Origin: Ryuthela nishihirai | Taxonomy: Eukaryota; Arthropoda; Arachnida; Araneae; Heptathelidae | Assembly: GCA_038380435.1 (NCBI GenBank) | Contig: JAWZYU010000019.1 | Location: forward strand, 31,335,801-31,399,800 | DNA length: 64,000 nucleotides | Direction: 5' to 3' | Shown here: positions 1 through 11,799 of the stretch, piece by piece | Layout: the number at the start of each line of letters is the position of its first letter | Numbering within the stretch: position 1 is the stretch's first letter | The notes under the pieces: generated by a model | What the model saw: only the letters and a program-made list of their open reading frames with translations | Told to the model about the DNA's origin: nothing | Databases searched by the model: none | Translations under genes and position numbers: made by a program

Positions 1-172
1 TTTCTGTGCACAATGGACTAAATGGCCAGGTCACAAGGACCTCAACGGCTCAAAGAAGGTTGGTGAGGAAGGGTACCTACTGGAAAGCTGTTAGAAAACA
101 GATGGTAGCCTCCCATCAAGGCCAGTCACTGTGTTCTTTAACATGTATAGGGCATGGCTCTATTGCACACTA
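1..172 (-). repeat. SINE-A fragment (3' part, reverse orientation)
   Basis: This matches the 3' two thirds of the SINE-A family read on the minus strand. Landmarks are 'aaatggccaggtcacaagga' near 22, the 'acagatggtagcctccc' block and the 'gttctttaacatg' block. It runs off the window edge, and the tRNA-like head is missing on the right. It is diverged from the better copies at 48607 and 59140. Confidence 0.8.
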
Positions 173-721
173 GGGTTAATAAGTGAAACTATTATAAGTC
201 ACTCTTGAAATGTTTATCCTTAAAATAAACAAAACCTATATGATCTATTGATAAGTCAAACCAGATAGCAATAGACATGAACAAGTCTCATTCCCATTGC
301 AATGCCATTTGTATCCATGGATTAGGGATGTTTCTTAATCTGTGAGCATGATCTACCTTAACTCAAAGCTTTAAGGAAGAACAGGAATCCTAAATAATCT
401 GATTTGCAATTAGTTCCCCAGAGTAGAGAGAGTGTGTTCAACATATATATCTTCAGTGGTGGCTCATGAGCTTTTAACAGGTGGAGGCAAATGTGCACAG
501 TGAAACCAGCTATGCAGGGGCAGAGGATGGTGTCTCCTCGACACATCAAAGATAGGGAAGAGGTAGCCAGTGAGACCATACTCTCACTTGAAACAGTGAA
601 ACATCAGACAGGAGAAAAGGTGGGTTTCCTCTAACACTGCAAATTACACATCAAGCAGTTGCTTGCAATAGCAGTCTAACAGAATCTTAATATAATATGC
701 TAGAAATCTGTGATGAAGGCT
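173..721. other. No feature recognised
   Basis: AT-rich sequence downstream (in gene sense) of host exon 7. Short open frames here show no family signature and no splice context. I see nothing in it. Confidence 0.5.
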
Positions 722-835
722 AAATCTCAGCAGAAAAAGGAACATTCATACCTTGCACAAGGCTCAATCTCTCAGGTCCTTTTGATCAGCAACCAAGTGC
801 CTTAAACACTAGGCCGCTAGAGTAGTTCTCATCTG
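722..835 (-). repeat. SINE-B fragment, reverse
   Basis: The reverse complement shows a degraded SINE-B head: a box-B-like region near 760-775 and a box-A-like region near 800-820. The 'cttttgatcagcaaccaagt' stretch is the hallmark found in the other SINE-B copies. The 3' body and tail are not seen. Confidence 0.55.
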
Positions 836-1061
836 ATCTCTTACAAAGAAGTGCAAAAAAAATTATGTAACAGGTGTGTAAAAACAATCATATGCTAGGT
901 GTGTAACATCGTATTTTTCTTCTTGGGCTTGTCATGCCTTACATGTTTAGGGTAAAAATGTCCATAATTAGAACTAAAACTAAAAGAATAATGTATCAAT
1001 TCTGGCAAATATAAGAAACTAATTTTTCAAAGAGAAATAAATAAGCTTTTTTTACCTTCTG

Positions 1062-2640
1062 CCTTTAGCACCCTCTAACAGTGGAAATTTGAATCAACTG
1101 GTGATCGGGAAATGCAAATAGTAATATTTTATTAGTACCTATACAACACAGCCGTCCCATGGCCGAGTGGTTAGCGCGCTTGGCTATTGATCTACGGGAC
1201 CTGGGTTCGAACCCCAGGTAAGGCATGGATGTTCGTATTGTTTTCTGCTGAGGTCCTGCCATCCTCTCAGACCTCCTACTATGGCATATAAACTGACAGG
1301 CTCCTGTCAGACCTCTGTGGCAAGCAGCTGCTTGAGGGGGTATTTTTTTTTATACAACACAAAGTAATTTTGTAACTTATCCTTAACACAAAAAAGTTGT
1401 TTTCCTACCTCCCCCCCCCCTCCGACACTAGTGGAAAGGTGGGAAATCATTGTTACCAATGTAAATCGTTTGACCATCACACTTTACTGCCAACATTTCA
1501 AATTTTTAGCATAAATAGCTCATTTGCAACATTTGTTTAAAGTTTTGTAATTTTCCAATTTTTCCACCATTAGAGGGCACTATTGAATATTTTTTATATT
1601 TCCCCCTTTATTACCCTCTAACACTGAAAATTTTAAAAAAAGAATGGCTGGGAAAATTCAGTTAGCAGTATTTTATTAGTACCTGTACAATACAAAACTA
1701 TTTTTTCATTTATCTCTTAAAACATTAAAATTTTTGCACTCACTCTGGAGGTAAGGGGTCAAATTATTGCTACCAATGTAAACATGTGCACCAATCACAT
1801 TTTATCGCCAATATTTAAAATTTCTCACATAGACAGATCATTTGCAATATTCATTTAAAGTTTTGGCATTTTACAACTCTCTTCAACAATATAGACCACT
1901 ATTACAGTTTGGAAGATTTGGAAATGCAAATCATATTTCATCAATAACTCTCTAACTCAAAATGAATTTTTAATTTCTCTAAAAACAGAAAAAGGTGAAT
2001 TTTAACAGATTGATAGACAGAAAATAAAATGAAAATATTAACTCATTTTTGCTTTAATTAGCTAACTAGACGAATGTATTGCCTCTGGCAAATATATAGC
2101 AATTGCTTTCAGAGAGAATGACATTTATCATTTTATAACTTTAGCAGCTTCAAAAGATGGAAATTTGGGCAAATGGATAATTCATAAAATGCAAATCATA
2201 ATATTTAATTAATAACTAATCAATTCAAAAAGAATTTTCCATTTATCTCTTACACAAAGAAGTTGTGTTTTCCCAACCACCTGAAGATAATGGCAAAAAT
2301 TGTTGCAATCAATGTAAACTTCTTGACCCTCACATTCCACTATAAAAATTTCAAATTTCTAGCATAAATAGATCATGGCAATATTTATGTGAAGTCTGCA
2401 CATTTTCTAAAATTTTCCAATGCTAGAGAGTACTAGGGAAAACTGTGATATTCAGAAAGTGAGAATAATAATAATCTGCGAATACCCACAGACTCCAAAA
2501 ATTTTTCATGTATCTCTAAAAACAAAAAATACTAATAATCTGTGAATAAAAGTTACCCATACACTCCAAAAAACATTATTTTTCATCTCTAAAAACAAAA
2601 AATTTAATATCTACAGAAATGTAGGAAGACAGATAACAAA
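1062..2640 (+). repeat. Tandem array of ~290-bp repeat family (array 1)
   Basis: The same sequence blocks recur at a spacing of about 290 bp once the inserted SINE is discounted. One block is an 'agagggcactattgaa'-type motif near 1072, 1570 and 1875. Others are a 'gcaaatagtaatattttatt'-type block, an 'aatttctagcataaatagat'-type block and a block of the type 'cattccaccaccaaaatttc'. Units are 75-85% alike by eye. The same family forms arrays at 9370 (inverted) and 40215. There is no coding potential. Confidence 0.75.
1151..1350 (+). repeat. SINE-B, full length, with 11-bp target duplication
   Basis: A 200-bp element with a tRNA-like head (box A 'ggccgagtggttagcgc', box B 'gggttcgaacccc'), a unique body and a T-rich tail. 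It is flanked by a perfect 11-bp repeat 'tatacaacaca' at 1140-1150 and 1351-1361. It sits inside one unit of the 290-bp tandem array, so it is younger than the array. I call it a SINE rather than a tRNA gene because the head lacks a paired acceptor stem and the same body recurs in other copies. Confidence 0.9.
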
Positions 2641-3618
2641 GTGAAAACAAGCTAAAGTGGGAAGTTAAACAATAATTCTAGCCAAGCCAAACATTATTAT
2701 TTATCAAGTGTGGCAGGTAATCTTACATTTTTGAGTTCACATAACTTAAAAACTGTAAACTTTACTTCAGGATTAACATAAATGGCTTTAATTTCCATTT
2801 ATAATTTACCAAAAGAATTATCATTCATTACGTTTTTTTGGTCATTGAATCCTAAGTTTCTACTAATCACCTGGTGCTGATACTGAAATCAGTGATAACA
2901 GCTATGTATTTATTCTAAGTCATCAATTAGTTACAGGCCACTTCAGACATCGGCCAAACCATGTTCTAACTTTTAATTTGTTAAAAATGGTGAGACAAAT
3001 AATTGACACAACCTCATTCAGCATGGTCATGATATAGAAATTCTAGGTTCATTAAGAGTTGGCCCATTCAGTTCCTTGATGGGAAAACATGAAAGTTTTA
3101 ATTATAATGGGAATTCATGTTTTCAGTTTTTAATTTTGAAATTAAATTAAAATGCTTTTTAAAGTAATCTGTATTTTCTATCCATTCAATATGTAATATT
3201 GTAATTAAATTTTCATTAAATATTGGTGGAACTTGGACCTAGTGGCCTCATAATGGTGAGCCACTGTGATACCCATTTAAGTACAATCAATACCTTCAGC
3301 TCTGTAAAGGAATTTGGGTGTGACTTTTGTTCAGTGTTCTGCCTGAAAAACGTCAGGTGTCCTATAGATTCCCTCTGACCTGCAGGGAACACACAGTCAA
3401 GAACACATCAGAAAGCAGGGATAAAGCCATACCTTAGTGTAGTAGAAGAGTTAAAATGGAAAAATTTCTTCCTTTTCCTTACATTTGCTATAGAAAAAAG
3501 AAGACATTTTGAAATTTGGGAGTTTTTTTTTAAAAAAGAGGAAAAGTGAAAAACACAAAATTTGGATTTTAAACTAAAATCTATATCAAAGGAAAAAAAC
3601 AGAGCAGTTGGCAGCTTT
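2641..3618. other. No feature recognised
   Basis: AT-rich, with no coding pattern, no repeats matching other parts of the window and no splice-consistent exon. Confidence 0.5.
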
Positions 3619-5336
3619 GTATATGTAAGAAGATGAAACTAAAACTCTATTTTAAATGACGGGGTTTATTTAGGCAGCTCGGTATTAGGCAATTTATGCC
3701 ATGTGGTCTGAGTGCTTTTGTTTAGCTCTGATGTAGCTACACATCTTCAGAGACATATTTTAGGCAATTAAACACATTAGCTAATATTTTGATGGTTCTA
3801 TACTAACAGCAATAAATTTCGGATCTATTATTACACATCAAAGCATATATTTTGAGTTCGGATCTTAAAGCTTTTTCCTCTTCATAATGCATAACAAATG
3901 CAGTTGAAAGTTTCTTTTTATATTGTCCAGATATTTAATTTAGTTTCACCTTGGACCACTGAGTGTAGGGGTAAGGCTTGGGGTTCAATGTGTCCATCTC
4001 GCAGCCATACATTGGCTGTGGCTGCCACTTGTTGTTGTTGAGTCAGCAGCCATGCTGCTGTCACCTCCTTCAAGCATCTGTTTCTTGTTAAATATGGTTG
4101 CCACATGGTTTTCCTCACTTTATTTCATAAAATAAAAAGTTCTTTAGATCTTCCTTAGTCGGCCACAAAATTATAGGTAGTTCTTATATGAAGAGATCAC
4201 TGTTCACTAATTCCACTATTGTTGTGACTTCATAACCTTTATTACATATGTGCGCCACATGGTTTGGCACTGGCATGCGAGCTGTTTGTTTATATGTGTT
4301 GAGTGGGGCTATTTCGCTGTCTGGGATTCTCTGCTTCTTGCCACCATCAGCCACCATGCTGCTGGTGGGAGGGGTGCATCTATATTACAGACAATTTCTT
4401 GATTCTGGCAAATTTCTATGCTTTCCATGGTTAGGGTGTGTTCTTTGATGCTGGGGGTAGCTATTAAGTATGCTTGATCAAAAAGTGGTTCGACCTTTCC
4501 TTCTAGTGTTAATTTCGATAACTCTCTGCTGGGTTTTTGATTTCATAAATCTAATTTGTGATTGTAGATCCTTTGTTTCAGATGCACTCCTCCCACCAGC
4601 AGCATGGTGGTTGATCCTGCAAGAAGCAGAGAAACCCCACGCAGTGAAATAGCCCCACCCAACACATATAAACAAACATCTCACATGCCAGCGCCAAGCC
4701 ATATGACATACATGTGTAATCGTCACAATAGTGGAATAAGTGAACAGAATCTCTTCAAATAAGGACTATTTCTATAATTTTGTGGCTGACTAAGGAAGAT
4801 ACAAAGAACTCAAGTAAGAACTTTTCATTTTATGAAATAAAATACAGAAAACCATGTGGTAACCATAGTTAACAAGAAACAGATGCCCGAAGGAGGTGAC
4901 AGCAGCAATGCCACTGACTCAACGACAATGAGCAGCAGCCACATCCAATGTATGGCTGCGAGATGGATACACTGATCACCAAGCCTTACCCCTACACTCA
5001 GTGGTCCAAGGTGAAACTAAATATCTGGTGGACAATATAAAAAAAATTTTAACTGTATTTGTTTTGCATATTGAAAAGGAAAAAAGCTTTAAGATCCAGA
5101 CTCAAAATATATGCTGTGATGTGTGATAATAGATCCCAAATTTATTGTTGTTAGTATAGAACCACCAAAATATTAGCTAACATGTTTACTTGCCAAAAAT
5201 ATGTCTCTGAAGATGTGTAGCTACATTAGAGCTATACAAAAGCACTTACACCACATGGTATAAATTGCCTAATACCGAAATGCCTAAATAAACATTGTCT
5301 TTAAAAATAGTTTTAGTTTCATCTCCTTAATATATC
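3619..5336. mobile_element. Large foldback (inverted-repeat) element
   Basis: Left arm about 3619-4381 and right arm about 4580-5336 are reverse complements along roughly 760 bp, at 85-90% identity by eye. The spacer is about 198 bp (4382-4579). Anchor pairs include 'tttatttaggca' at 3664 against 'tgcctaaataaa' at 5281, and 'cactgagtgtaggggtaagg' at 3958 against its complement near 4985-5004. The inner ends pair at 'gtgggaggggtgcatc' 4365-4380. I see no open frame of a known transposase in arms or loop. It could be a foldback-type DNA transposon, or an inverted duplication of a shorter element. Confidence 0.85.
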
Positions 5337-5513
5337 AGTAACAAGAAAAAAATTAATTTTTATAGCTTTGTAATCTTACTTACTAACTAGGTATCATATT
5401 CATTTGATTGCCTTGCCTAATCAAGTATCTCACCATTAATGTTTCAATCATAAAATGCTTTTAATTATTTTACTTTCACTTCAAAAAAATCCAGAAAATT
5501 ATAAGTTGCTTAC

Positions 5514-5739
5514 TTTTAAACTTTCCTTGTCTTCAAAATCCTGGACTGAATCAGATGACTTTGTAAGATCAACAAATGAATCAATACAGGTTTTCTCTTT
5601 CCATTCCTGCTGGCGTCTTTCAGTTTCTATGTCAAATAACTCATTAGTTAAAGACATAATTATTTTGTCCTTTTGTTGCAAAAGTTCTTCAAATATTTCT
5701 TTATTTTGTTCCAACTCTTTCATAGTCTTCTGTAATAAT
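5514..5739 (-). CDS. TBC1D2: Host gene exon 7 (coiled coil), TBC1D2-like
   Basis: Residues 473-548 of the joined model. The acceptor is 'attacag' ending at 5740 and the donor GTAAGC begins at 5513. It enters with one base completing an Ala codon left by exon 6, and it ends in phase 0. The peptide is rich in Glu, Gln and Lys with heptad-like leucines (for example 'ELEQNKEIFEELLQQKDK'), which fits the coiled coil that precedes the TBC domain in TBC1D2/TBC1D2B. No further exon is visible between here and base 1, so the Rab-GAP catalytic domain must be encoded off the left end. Family assignment rests mainly on the PH exon pair; this exon alone would be anonymous coiled coil. Confidence 0.8.
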
Positions 5740-6128
5740 CTGTAATATATTTAACATTTACTTTCAATCAACTGGTCTCTAAATAACTGTTAGTAATTGT
5801 AGAGAAACACATATTTACATGGAATACACAAGAGAACTACAAATTATAAAACAAGTAAAAATAATTAGTAGGAAAGATCAAATTAACATTGCCATTCAAT
5901 ATTTCAAAAACTCTCAAGTAGATACTATCCACGATTCAATAACAAATACAAAAATAGATATGAGATTGCAGAACATGAAGAAAACCAAAATGATCAAATT
6001 CAGAAAATATTCATTATACACACAAATCATACTAGAATGAATGGACTGATGATGATAAACTAATGTATTTTTTGTAACTACTAATTTCTACTAGAGATAC
6101 TGGAGTGTGGTCAGTATTAATTACATGG

Positions 6129-7351
6129 TACACTGAAGAGCCAAAACATTATGACCACCTGCCTAATATGATGTTGGTCCTCCACATGCTGCAAAAAACA
6201 GCTCTTACTCGGCAAAGCATGGATGCTACAAGATTTCTAAAGGTGTCTTGTGGTATCTGGTACCAACACATTACCAGCAGATCATTTAACTCTTCTAAAT
6301 TATGTGGTTGAGCCACCACAGATAGGATATGCTGTTCCACACAAACCACATATGCTTGATTGAATTGATGTCTGGGGAATTTGAAGGCCAGGAAAATACT
6401 TAGAAGTCTTCCTCATGTTCGCAAACCATTCTCAAACAATCCAGGCAGTGTGGCATAGCGCTTTATCCTGCTGAAAGAAGGCACTACTAGAGGGATATAC
6501 CGTTGCCATGAAAGGATGTATCTGGTTTGCAATAATGTTTAAGTAGGTGGTAGACATCATAGTTTCCTGCACATTAATGACTGGACCTAAGGTTTTACAG
6601 CAGAACATTGCCCAAAGCATTACACTTCCTCCACCAGCTTGTCTTTGTCCCATGGTGCATCCTGGTGACAACACTTCCCCAGGTAGACTCACATGTACCC
6701 GGCCGTGCATATGGTGCAAGAGAAAATGAGATTCATCATACCAGAAGACCTTCTTCCAATCATTCAAGGTTCAGTTTTGATGCTCATGTGCCCATTACAG
6801 GTACTTTCGACGGTGAACCAAGGTTAGCATGGGCACTCGGAGTAGCATGCAGCTATGCAGCCCAATTTCCAGCAGGGCTCACTGTACTGTGTGTTGTGAC
6901 ACATTACTCCCATCACCAGCATTCAAATTACGGGCGAGTTGCACCACAGCATCCCTTCTGTTCGCTGGTACCATATGGGATAGCCTTCGCTCACCTCTAA
7001 CATCGATGAGCTGTGGTCAGCCCACACCTTGCTGGAGGTTCATGGTTTTTTCCTCCTCAGACAACTTTTCAAAGGTACTAACCACAGCTGATTGTGAGCA
7101 CCCCATAAGCCTTACCATATATCGGAAATGCTCTGGCCCAGTTGTTTGGCCATTACAATTTGGTCTTTGTCAAACTCACTTCAGTCGCTGCCTTTTCCAT
7201 CTGAAGAACAAGAACAACCCTGATTAACAGAGCTCAGTATCAGGTGTTATTTATACCATTCCATGACCTTCACACACGCTGTTGTTTACCTGTAGTTGCT
7301 TCGATATGCATAAAGACGCACTGGTCATAACATTTTGGCTCTTTGCCACAA
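6129..7351 (-). mobile_element. Tc1-like DNA transposon remnant
   Basis: The left terminal repeat 'agccaaaacattatgacca' at 6138 is matched by its near complement 'tggtcataacattttggct' at 7322-7340. This gives an element of about 1.2 kb with a degraded minus-strand transposase inside. It lies in the intron between host exons 7 and 6. The outermost bases are eroded, so ends are approximate. Confidence 0.85.
6290..7205 (-). pseudogene. Tc1-like DDE transposase, broken
   Basis: The longest intact piece is 6432-6767. It contains the 'VFWYDESHF' block (first catalytic Asp region), a Gly-rich 'AGGGSVMLWA' block typical of Tc1 enzymes, and 'FFQQDKALCHTA' (second catalytic Asp region). Upstream fragments in other frames carry a helix-turn-helix-like N-terminus near 7100-7200. 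Stops and frameshifts break the frame repeatedly, so this copy cannot make an active enzyme. In the family the protein cuts at the terminal repeats and pastes into TA sites. Confidence 0.85.
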
Positions 7352-7365
7352 GTCTTCATAAAAAG

Positions 7366-8700
7366 GGCATTCAAAAAGTTCTTTACACATCTGTAGATTT
7401 TCAATTGTTCCTCAAAGTTAATGAGCTTGTTGCTGGAAAGCTTGTCTACACTTGTCATTATGTATTAAAAACAAAGGATGTATCATCATTTCTTCACAGG
7501 CAGCATATAAAGTTCAGTATGCACAATCTATGTTGTTGCTATGGAGCCTACTAAAGACAGGGAAAATTTTACATTTTCAAAAGGATGCAGCTTGGGGACA
7601 ACACAAAAAAATTCATGCCGATTTATCTCAAGTATATGGGGATCATGCTTGTTCATATAGCACTGTTACAGGATGGAATGTGCAAATTCAAAGAAGGATG
7701 GCAGAGCTTTGAAAACCTCCCTTGTGCAGGAAAACCAAAGGAGGCTGTGAAAAAGAAAACTATTGCTGCTGTTCAGGAACTCATTAAGGAAAACCCATAC
7801 ATCACTGTTCAGGTAATAAGATTTCAAATAGATGATGGTGCAATAGAAAATGATGTTCAGGTAATTAGATTTCAGTGTATCAATTGAGAGTGTGGAAACA
7901 ATTATTCATCGACATTTAAAGTTCCAAAAGATATATACCAAATGGGTACCCTACAAACTGACAGAACAGCAAAAAAGGGCTAGAGTCGACTAGTGCAAGG
8001 AGATGTGGCTCCAAACAATGAACAAGCATTGTACCAGATTATGAAGCATGGTTTTATTACTATACAACTCCCAGAAAGATCGACAACAATGTTTGGGTTG
8101 TGGAAGATGAAACGCGTCCCCAAATCCTCCAATAAGACTTTCACTCAAGGAAGAGGATGTTAACATTTTTTTTTTAATTCTCAAAGAGTGGTAGCTGTGG
8201 ACATCTTACCTGAAAAAACGACTATAAGTGGCCAATACTACACCAACATTATTTTTCCCAAAATGGTTCAGGAGATAAAGGTGAAGCATCCAACAACAGG
8301 CATGTTAAGTATTCTCCTTCTTCATGACAATGCCAGTGCTTGCAAAACCCTGAAAATTACAGCCTATCTGGAGCAGGAAAATATCAAGCAGCTACCCCAT
8401 CCTGCATATTCACCTGATCTTGCACCATGCAATTCTTCTTTGTTTCCAAAAATTAACAAAGAATTTGCTAGGAAGCCTTTTTCAAGGGTGCAAGACTTTG
8501 CAAAATGTGTTCATTCATAGTTTCAGAGTATTCCCCAACAGGAATACCACCAAGAGTTACAGAATTTGTGTAGACATCTGCAACTTTGCACAGATGCTGG
8601 AGAGGAGTACTTTAAAGGGCAGTAAAAGTTTTGTTGAGGTAAGTGCAATGGTTTTTGTTCTGCAGATGCATATCAAGAACTTTTGGAACATTCCTCACAT
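7366..8700 (+). mobile_element. Mariner-type transposon remnant
   Basis: A plus-strand mariner transposase relic occupies about 7560-8640. Weak matching ends share 'aaaagttctt' near 7373 and its complement 'aagaacttttgg' near 8680. It lies directly next to the Tc1-like relic. Exact ends are uncertain. Confidence 0.7.
7560..8640 (+). pseudogene. Mariner transposase, broken
   Basis: The N-terminal helix-turn-helix region is recognisable near 7580-7720. A middle part is spread over shifted frames at 7890-8160. The C-terminal block 8188-8520 contains 'LLLHDNASACKT' (second catalytic Asp) and 'HPAYSPDLAPCN'. In that last motif the usual third catalytic Asp, in the 'PCD' position, is Asn. At least four frameshifts or stops are needed to follow it, so it is dead. 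The 'YSPDLAP' signature with a spacing of about 34 residues marks the mariner D,D34D group. Confidence 0.85.
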
Positions 8701-8912
8701 TAAATGTACACAAAAGTTAATAATGTTAAATATTAAGATGACACTAATTTGTTTATCATCTACACTTTCACTTTTTTTTGCATAATCGTATTACTTATAT
8801 ATGTTAAGAATGATGAAACTTCAATCAATGCATTTGAAGTAAATTATGCTATTTTAAATATTCTCTAAATTCATCTCTTAATGATGAAAATACATATATA
8901 TTTGCTACTTAC

Positions 8913-9047
8913 GCTATTTGTTTTCCTAGTGCTTCAATTTCTTGTGTCTGTTTTTGACACTTGTATTTAAGCTCAGTTAATTGTTGATCTTTTGTACAAA
9001 GCAATTCATGGTTACCTTTGGGAAATTCTGACTCTTGCAGTTGAGAT
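8913..9047 (-). CDS. TBC1D2: Host gene exon 6 (coiled coil), TBC1D2-like
   Basis: Residues 428-473. The acceptor 'ttattag' ends at 9048 and the donor GTAAGT starts at 8912. The first base completes a Leu codon begun by exon 5, and two bases (GC) are passed on to exon 7. The sequence is strongly helical and charged ('LTELKYKCQKQTQEIEALGK'), consistent with a coiled coil. The exon is only 135 bp. Both junctions are in phase with their neighbours, which is the main support for it. Confidence 0.8.
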
Positions 9048-9369
9048 CTAATAAATAATATAGATGTATTAATTACTAGCTGAATTCCAAATAACACAAA
9101 AATATTATCTCTAGTTTATCTATATTATAAAAATTCTTTATATATATAGATGCATGTATCATTATTATATATGAAAGTATGTGTGCTGATCCTTTGTGGT
9201 GCAAAATCTTGGAAAGTATTAAAAGAAAGAAGATGATTCTTGCATCAATCATTTTTCAATTTTTCATTACATTAGATCACTTTTTTTATTTTGTTGCTGT
9301 TCTTGTTTTTAATTTGATTCTAGTAAATCTGTTCATCTATACATCAGACTGTCTGTCTGTCCTTCTATA

Positions 9370-10065
9370 GACATTCATCATCTTTTTTCAGAGATAAATT
9401 TATTTTATATATATATATATTATTTATTATATATATTATTTTATTTATATTATTTTGGAGTTGGATAGGAATTGATGAAATATTTTGATTCACACTTTTG
9501 AAATCTTCCAGTAGCTATAATTGTACCTCCTAATGGTTAAAAAAAAAGTTGAAATTGGCAAAATTTTAAACCAATATTATAAGCAATGTAATTATTTTTT
9601 AAATTTGAAATTTTGTTTGTGTAATGTGAAGGTCCCAAAGTTTACATTAACAATGATTTTCATCCTTACCCTCAGGATGGAGGGAAAACATTTTTTTTTT
9701 AAGGTTAATTGTTTGTTTTTAGAGATAAATTAAAAATTATTTTGGATTGGATAGGTATTGATAAACTATTGCAATTTGCACTTTTCAAATCTTCCAAAAG
9801 TTTTAATTCACCCTCTGATGGTGGGAAATTTTGATACAAAAAATTTTATTTTAGTGGTGTAGTGTAATGATCAAGTGGTTTACATTGGTAGTAACAATTT
9901 GAATCTTCATCCACAGAAAGGGGTCAAAAAAGTGCGACTTTTTGTTTTAAGAGATTAAGGAAAATTTATTTTACAGTTGAATGGGTACTAACAAAATATG
10001 ATGATTCATAGTTTTGAAATCCTCTGTAAGGCTTCAATTTGCATTTTAGAGGGTGTTAATGTAGG
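9370..10065 (-). repeat. ~290-bp repeat family, inverted array (array 2)
   Basis: Reverse-complement units of the family at 1062 and 40215. The marker block (complement of 'agagggtgcaattat') recurs near 9515, 9800 and 10030. A further block, the complement of 'tttctctaaaaacaaaaaa', appears near 9720 and 9950. The unit nearest the left end finishes in TA-rich simple sequence (9400-9440). Confidence 0.7.
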
Positions 10066-11671
10066 AATGTAAAACTTGAAGTAGTATTGCAACAATACAT
10101 TTATGCTAGAAATACTAGTAGTAGAATGTGTTAATAAAGAAACCAGATAATTTACTAATAGAAATAAAATTTATATTTTTATGTGTTTTAATTAAATTGG
10201 TATTGGTTAAAATTCAACCAGTTGTTCTTCATTATTAAAAAGTTAGCATTTAATTTTAAAATTTTCAATAATATTTTAATATAGCTAAAATAAATAATTA
10301 TTTTATTTCATACACTCTGATTATTTTTTTTCTTAAACTCTGGGGCAAGCCTGGGCAAACTATGGCCTGCCACCTCTTTTAGTGTAGCCCATGAGCTACT
10401 CATGACAAATAAGTTAAATTTTTAAAAGAGAAAAAGAATACATATAGGATAAGAAGTCCAACTTTAATGAAACAAATTCTCATTAAAATAATCAATTTTA
10501 ATAAAATTATATTTCTTATGTTTCACTTTAGATTTGTTTTCCATTGGCTATACATGCATTACTCACTATATATTTCTTTGGTGGCCCACTCTTCCATTTG
10601 AGTTTACTATGCAACCCATCAATTAAAACATTTGCACAGGGCTGCCCTAGGGGATGACAAAGGCAACTTTTTTCATTTTAAGGGAAAAATGAGAAATTCT
10701 TTATGTCTTGTACATTGCTAATAATACATTACTATTTACATTTTCCAATCATCCATTAGTATTGTTAAAGAGTGGGTGCAAAATTCAGAAAATGAAAAAC
10801 TTTATTTTCTTTGAAAACGATCATCCCATATTCACCAAAGGTGATATGTTATTCTTCTAATATTTTGACAAGTTTAGTGATAATGCACTATTAAAGGTAA
10901 ACACCTGCATTAGCTAAATACCTGGTTATAAATACCTTGAGACACTGTTTAAGAATATTGCCAAATCTTGAGATAAACTTTGAAACAAGATAAACTTTGA
11001 AAAACTTGAAAAAAGATAAACTTTGAAACAAGGAACCTCTAATTGCACATTTGAGAACAATGCTGCTCTGAAGAACTGGACAAACTAGAAAAAATAACTA
11101 GAAGAATAACAATTATTATGCTATTCTTCTGGGTTTTTTTTCACCTAAATAAAAATAATAATCATTATTAGGCATGAAAATCAATAATGAACATTCCCTT
11201 TTCGCTCAATAATTTAAGAGTATTCAAGTTTAACAAATATTTATATCAAAATTTGAGAGTATTCAAGCTTATCAAGAGTCCAAATTCATCTGGATTTATA
11301 TGGCTGTGACTCTTATTTTTCCAAATTAATCTTTCATTTGCAATAATGATCAATCATATACACACACCCAGTGGTCATTTTCTCTGACAATACCTAGAAA
11401 ACGAAATGATGACCTTGTCTGTAATGAAGTATTTTTAATAATATCATATTGTTACAGTTTTTTTTTTTGCGTGTGTATGTGTTTTAAAGCAATGTCCCTC
11501 CACCTATTACAAGTAGAAATTTCTAGCAATAAAAAAGTGTTCATTTGTCGATGAACCCAGTGACCAATTTATTAAGTGTTACTACAAAGCAAAAACGTTT
11601 TCCAATTAAAATTATTCAATATTTATTTATTACACAAATATGCAATTTTAAATGAATATTTATGCACTTAC
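10066..11671. other. Intron 5 sequence; possible hAT-type MITE near 10340-10650
   Basis: Mostly AT-rich and featureless. The segment 10340-10650 begins with 'gcctgggcaaactatggcct' and ends near 'tgcacagggctgccctaggg'. This resembles the ends of short non-autonomous hAT elements, but the terminal repeats are too eroded to be sure. Confidence 0.35.
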
Positions 11672-11799
11672 AACATTTCCTTTTCCTTTAATACAATATC
11701 TAACTGTTGATGTAAAACATCAATAATGTCTCTACTGGCATTCAGTTCATCCTGTACAGTAACAATTTCATCTGAAAGAGACTCCATTTTGTTTTGAAG
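11672..11799 (-). CDS. TBC1D2: Host gene exon 5 (coiled coil), TBC1D2-like
   Basis: Residues 386-428. The acceptor 'ctttgcag' ends at 11800 and the donor GTAAGT begins at 11671. It starts in phase 0 from exon 4 and leaves two bases for exon 6. The peptide includes 'QDELNASRDIIDVLHQQL', a helical segment reminiscent of the 'ELNASRE' type coiled-coil start in TBC1D2B proteins (remembered, not searched). It follows the largest intron in the window (11800-33752, about 22 kb). Confidence 0.82.

Noticed and set aside
1151..1230. tRNA gene (and similar calls at 18090, 31920, 48615, 54020)
   Set aside because: Boxes A and B are present, but the stems do not close and identical non-tRNA bodies follow. 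These are SINE heads.
3918..4726. Open frames of 60-82 codons in the foldback
   Set aside because: They appear as mirrored pairs in the two arms and have no family features. They are by-products of the inverted repeat.
5455..5745. 96-codon plus frame
   Set aside because: It is antisense to host exon 7, whose minus-strand splice sites and phase fit the gene model.
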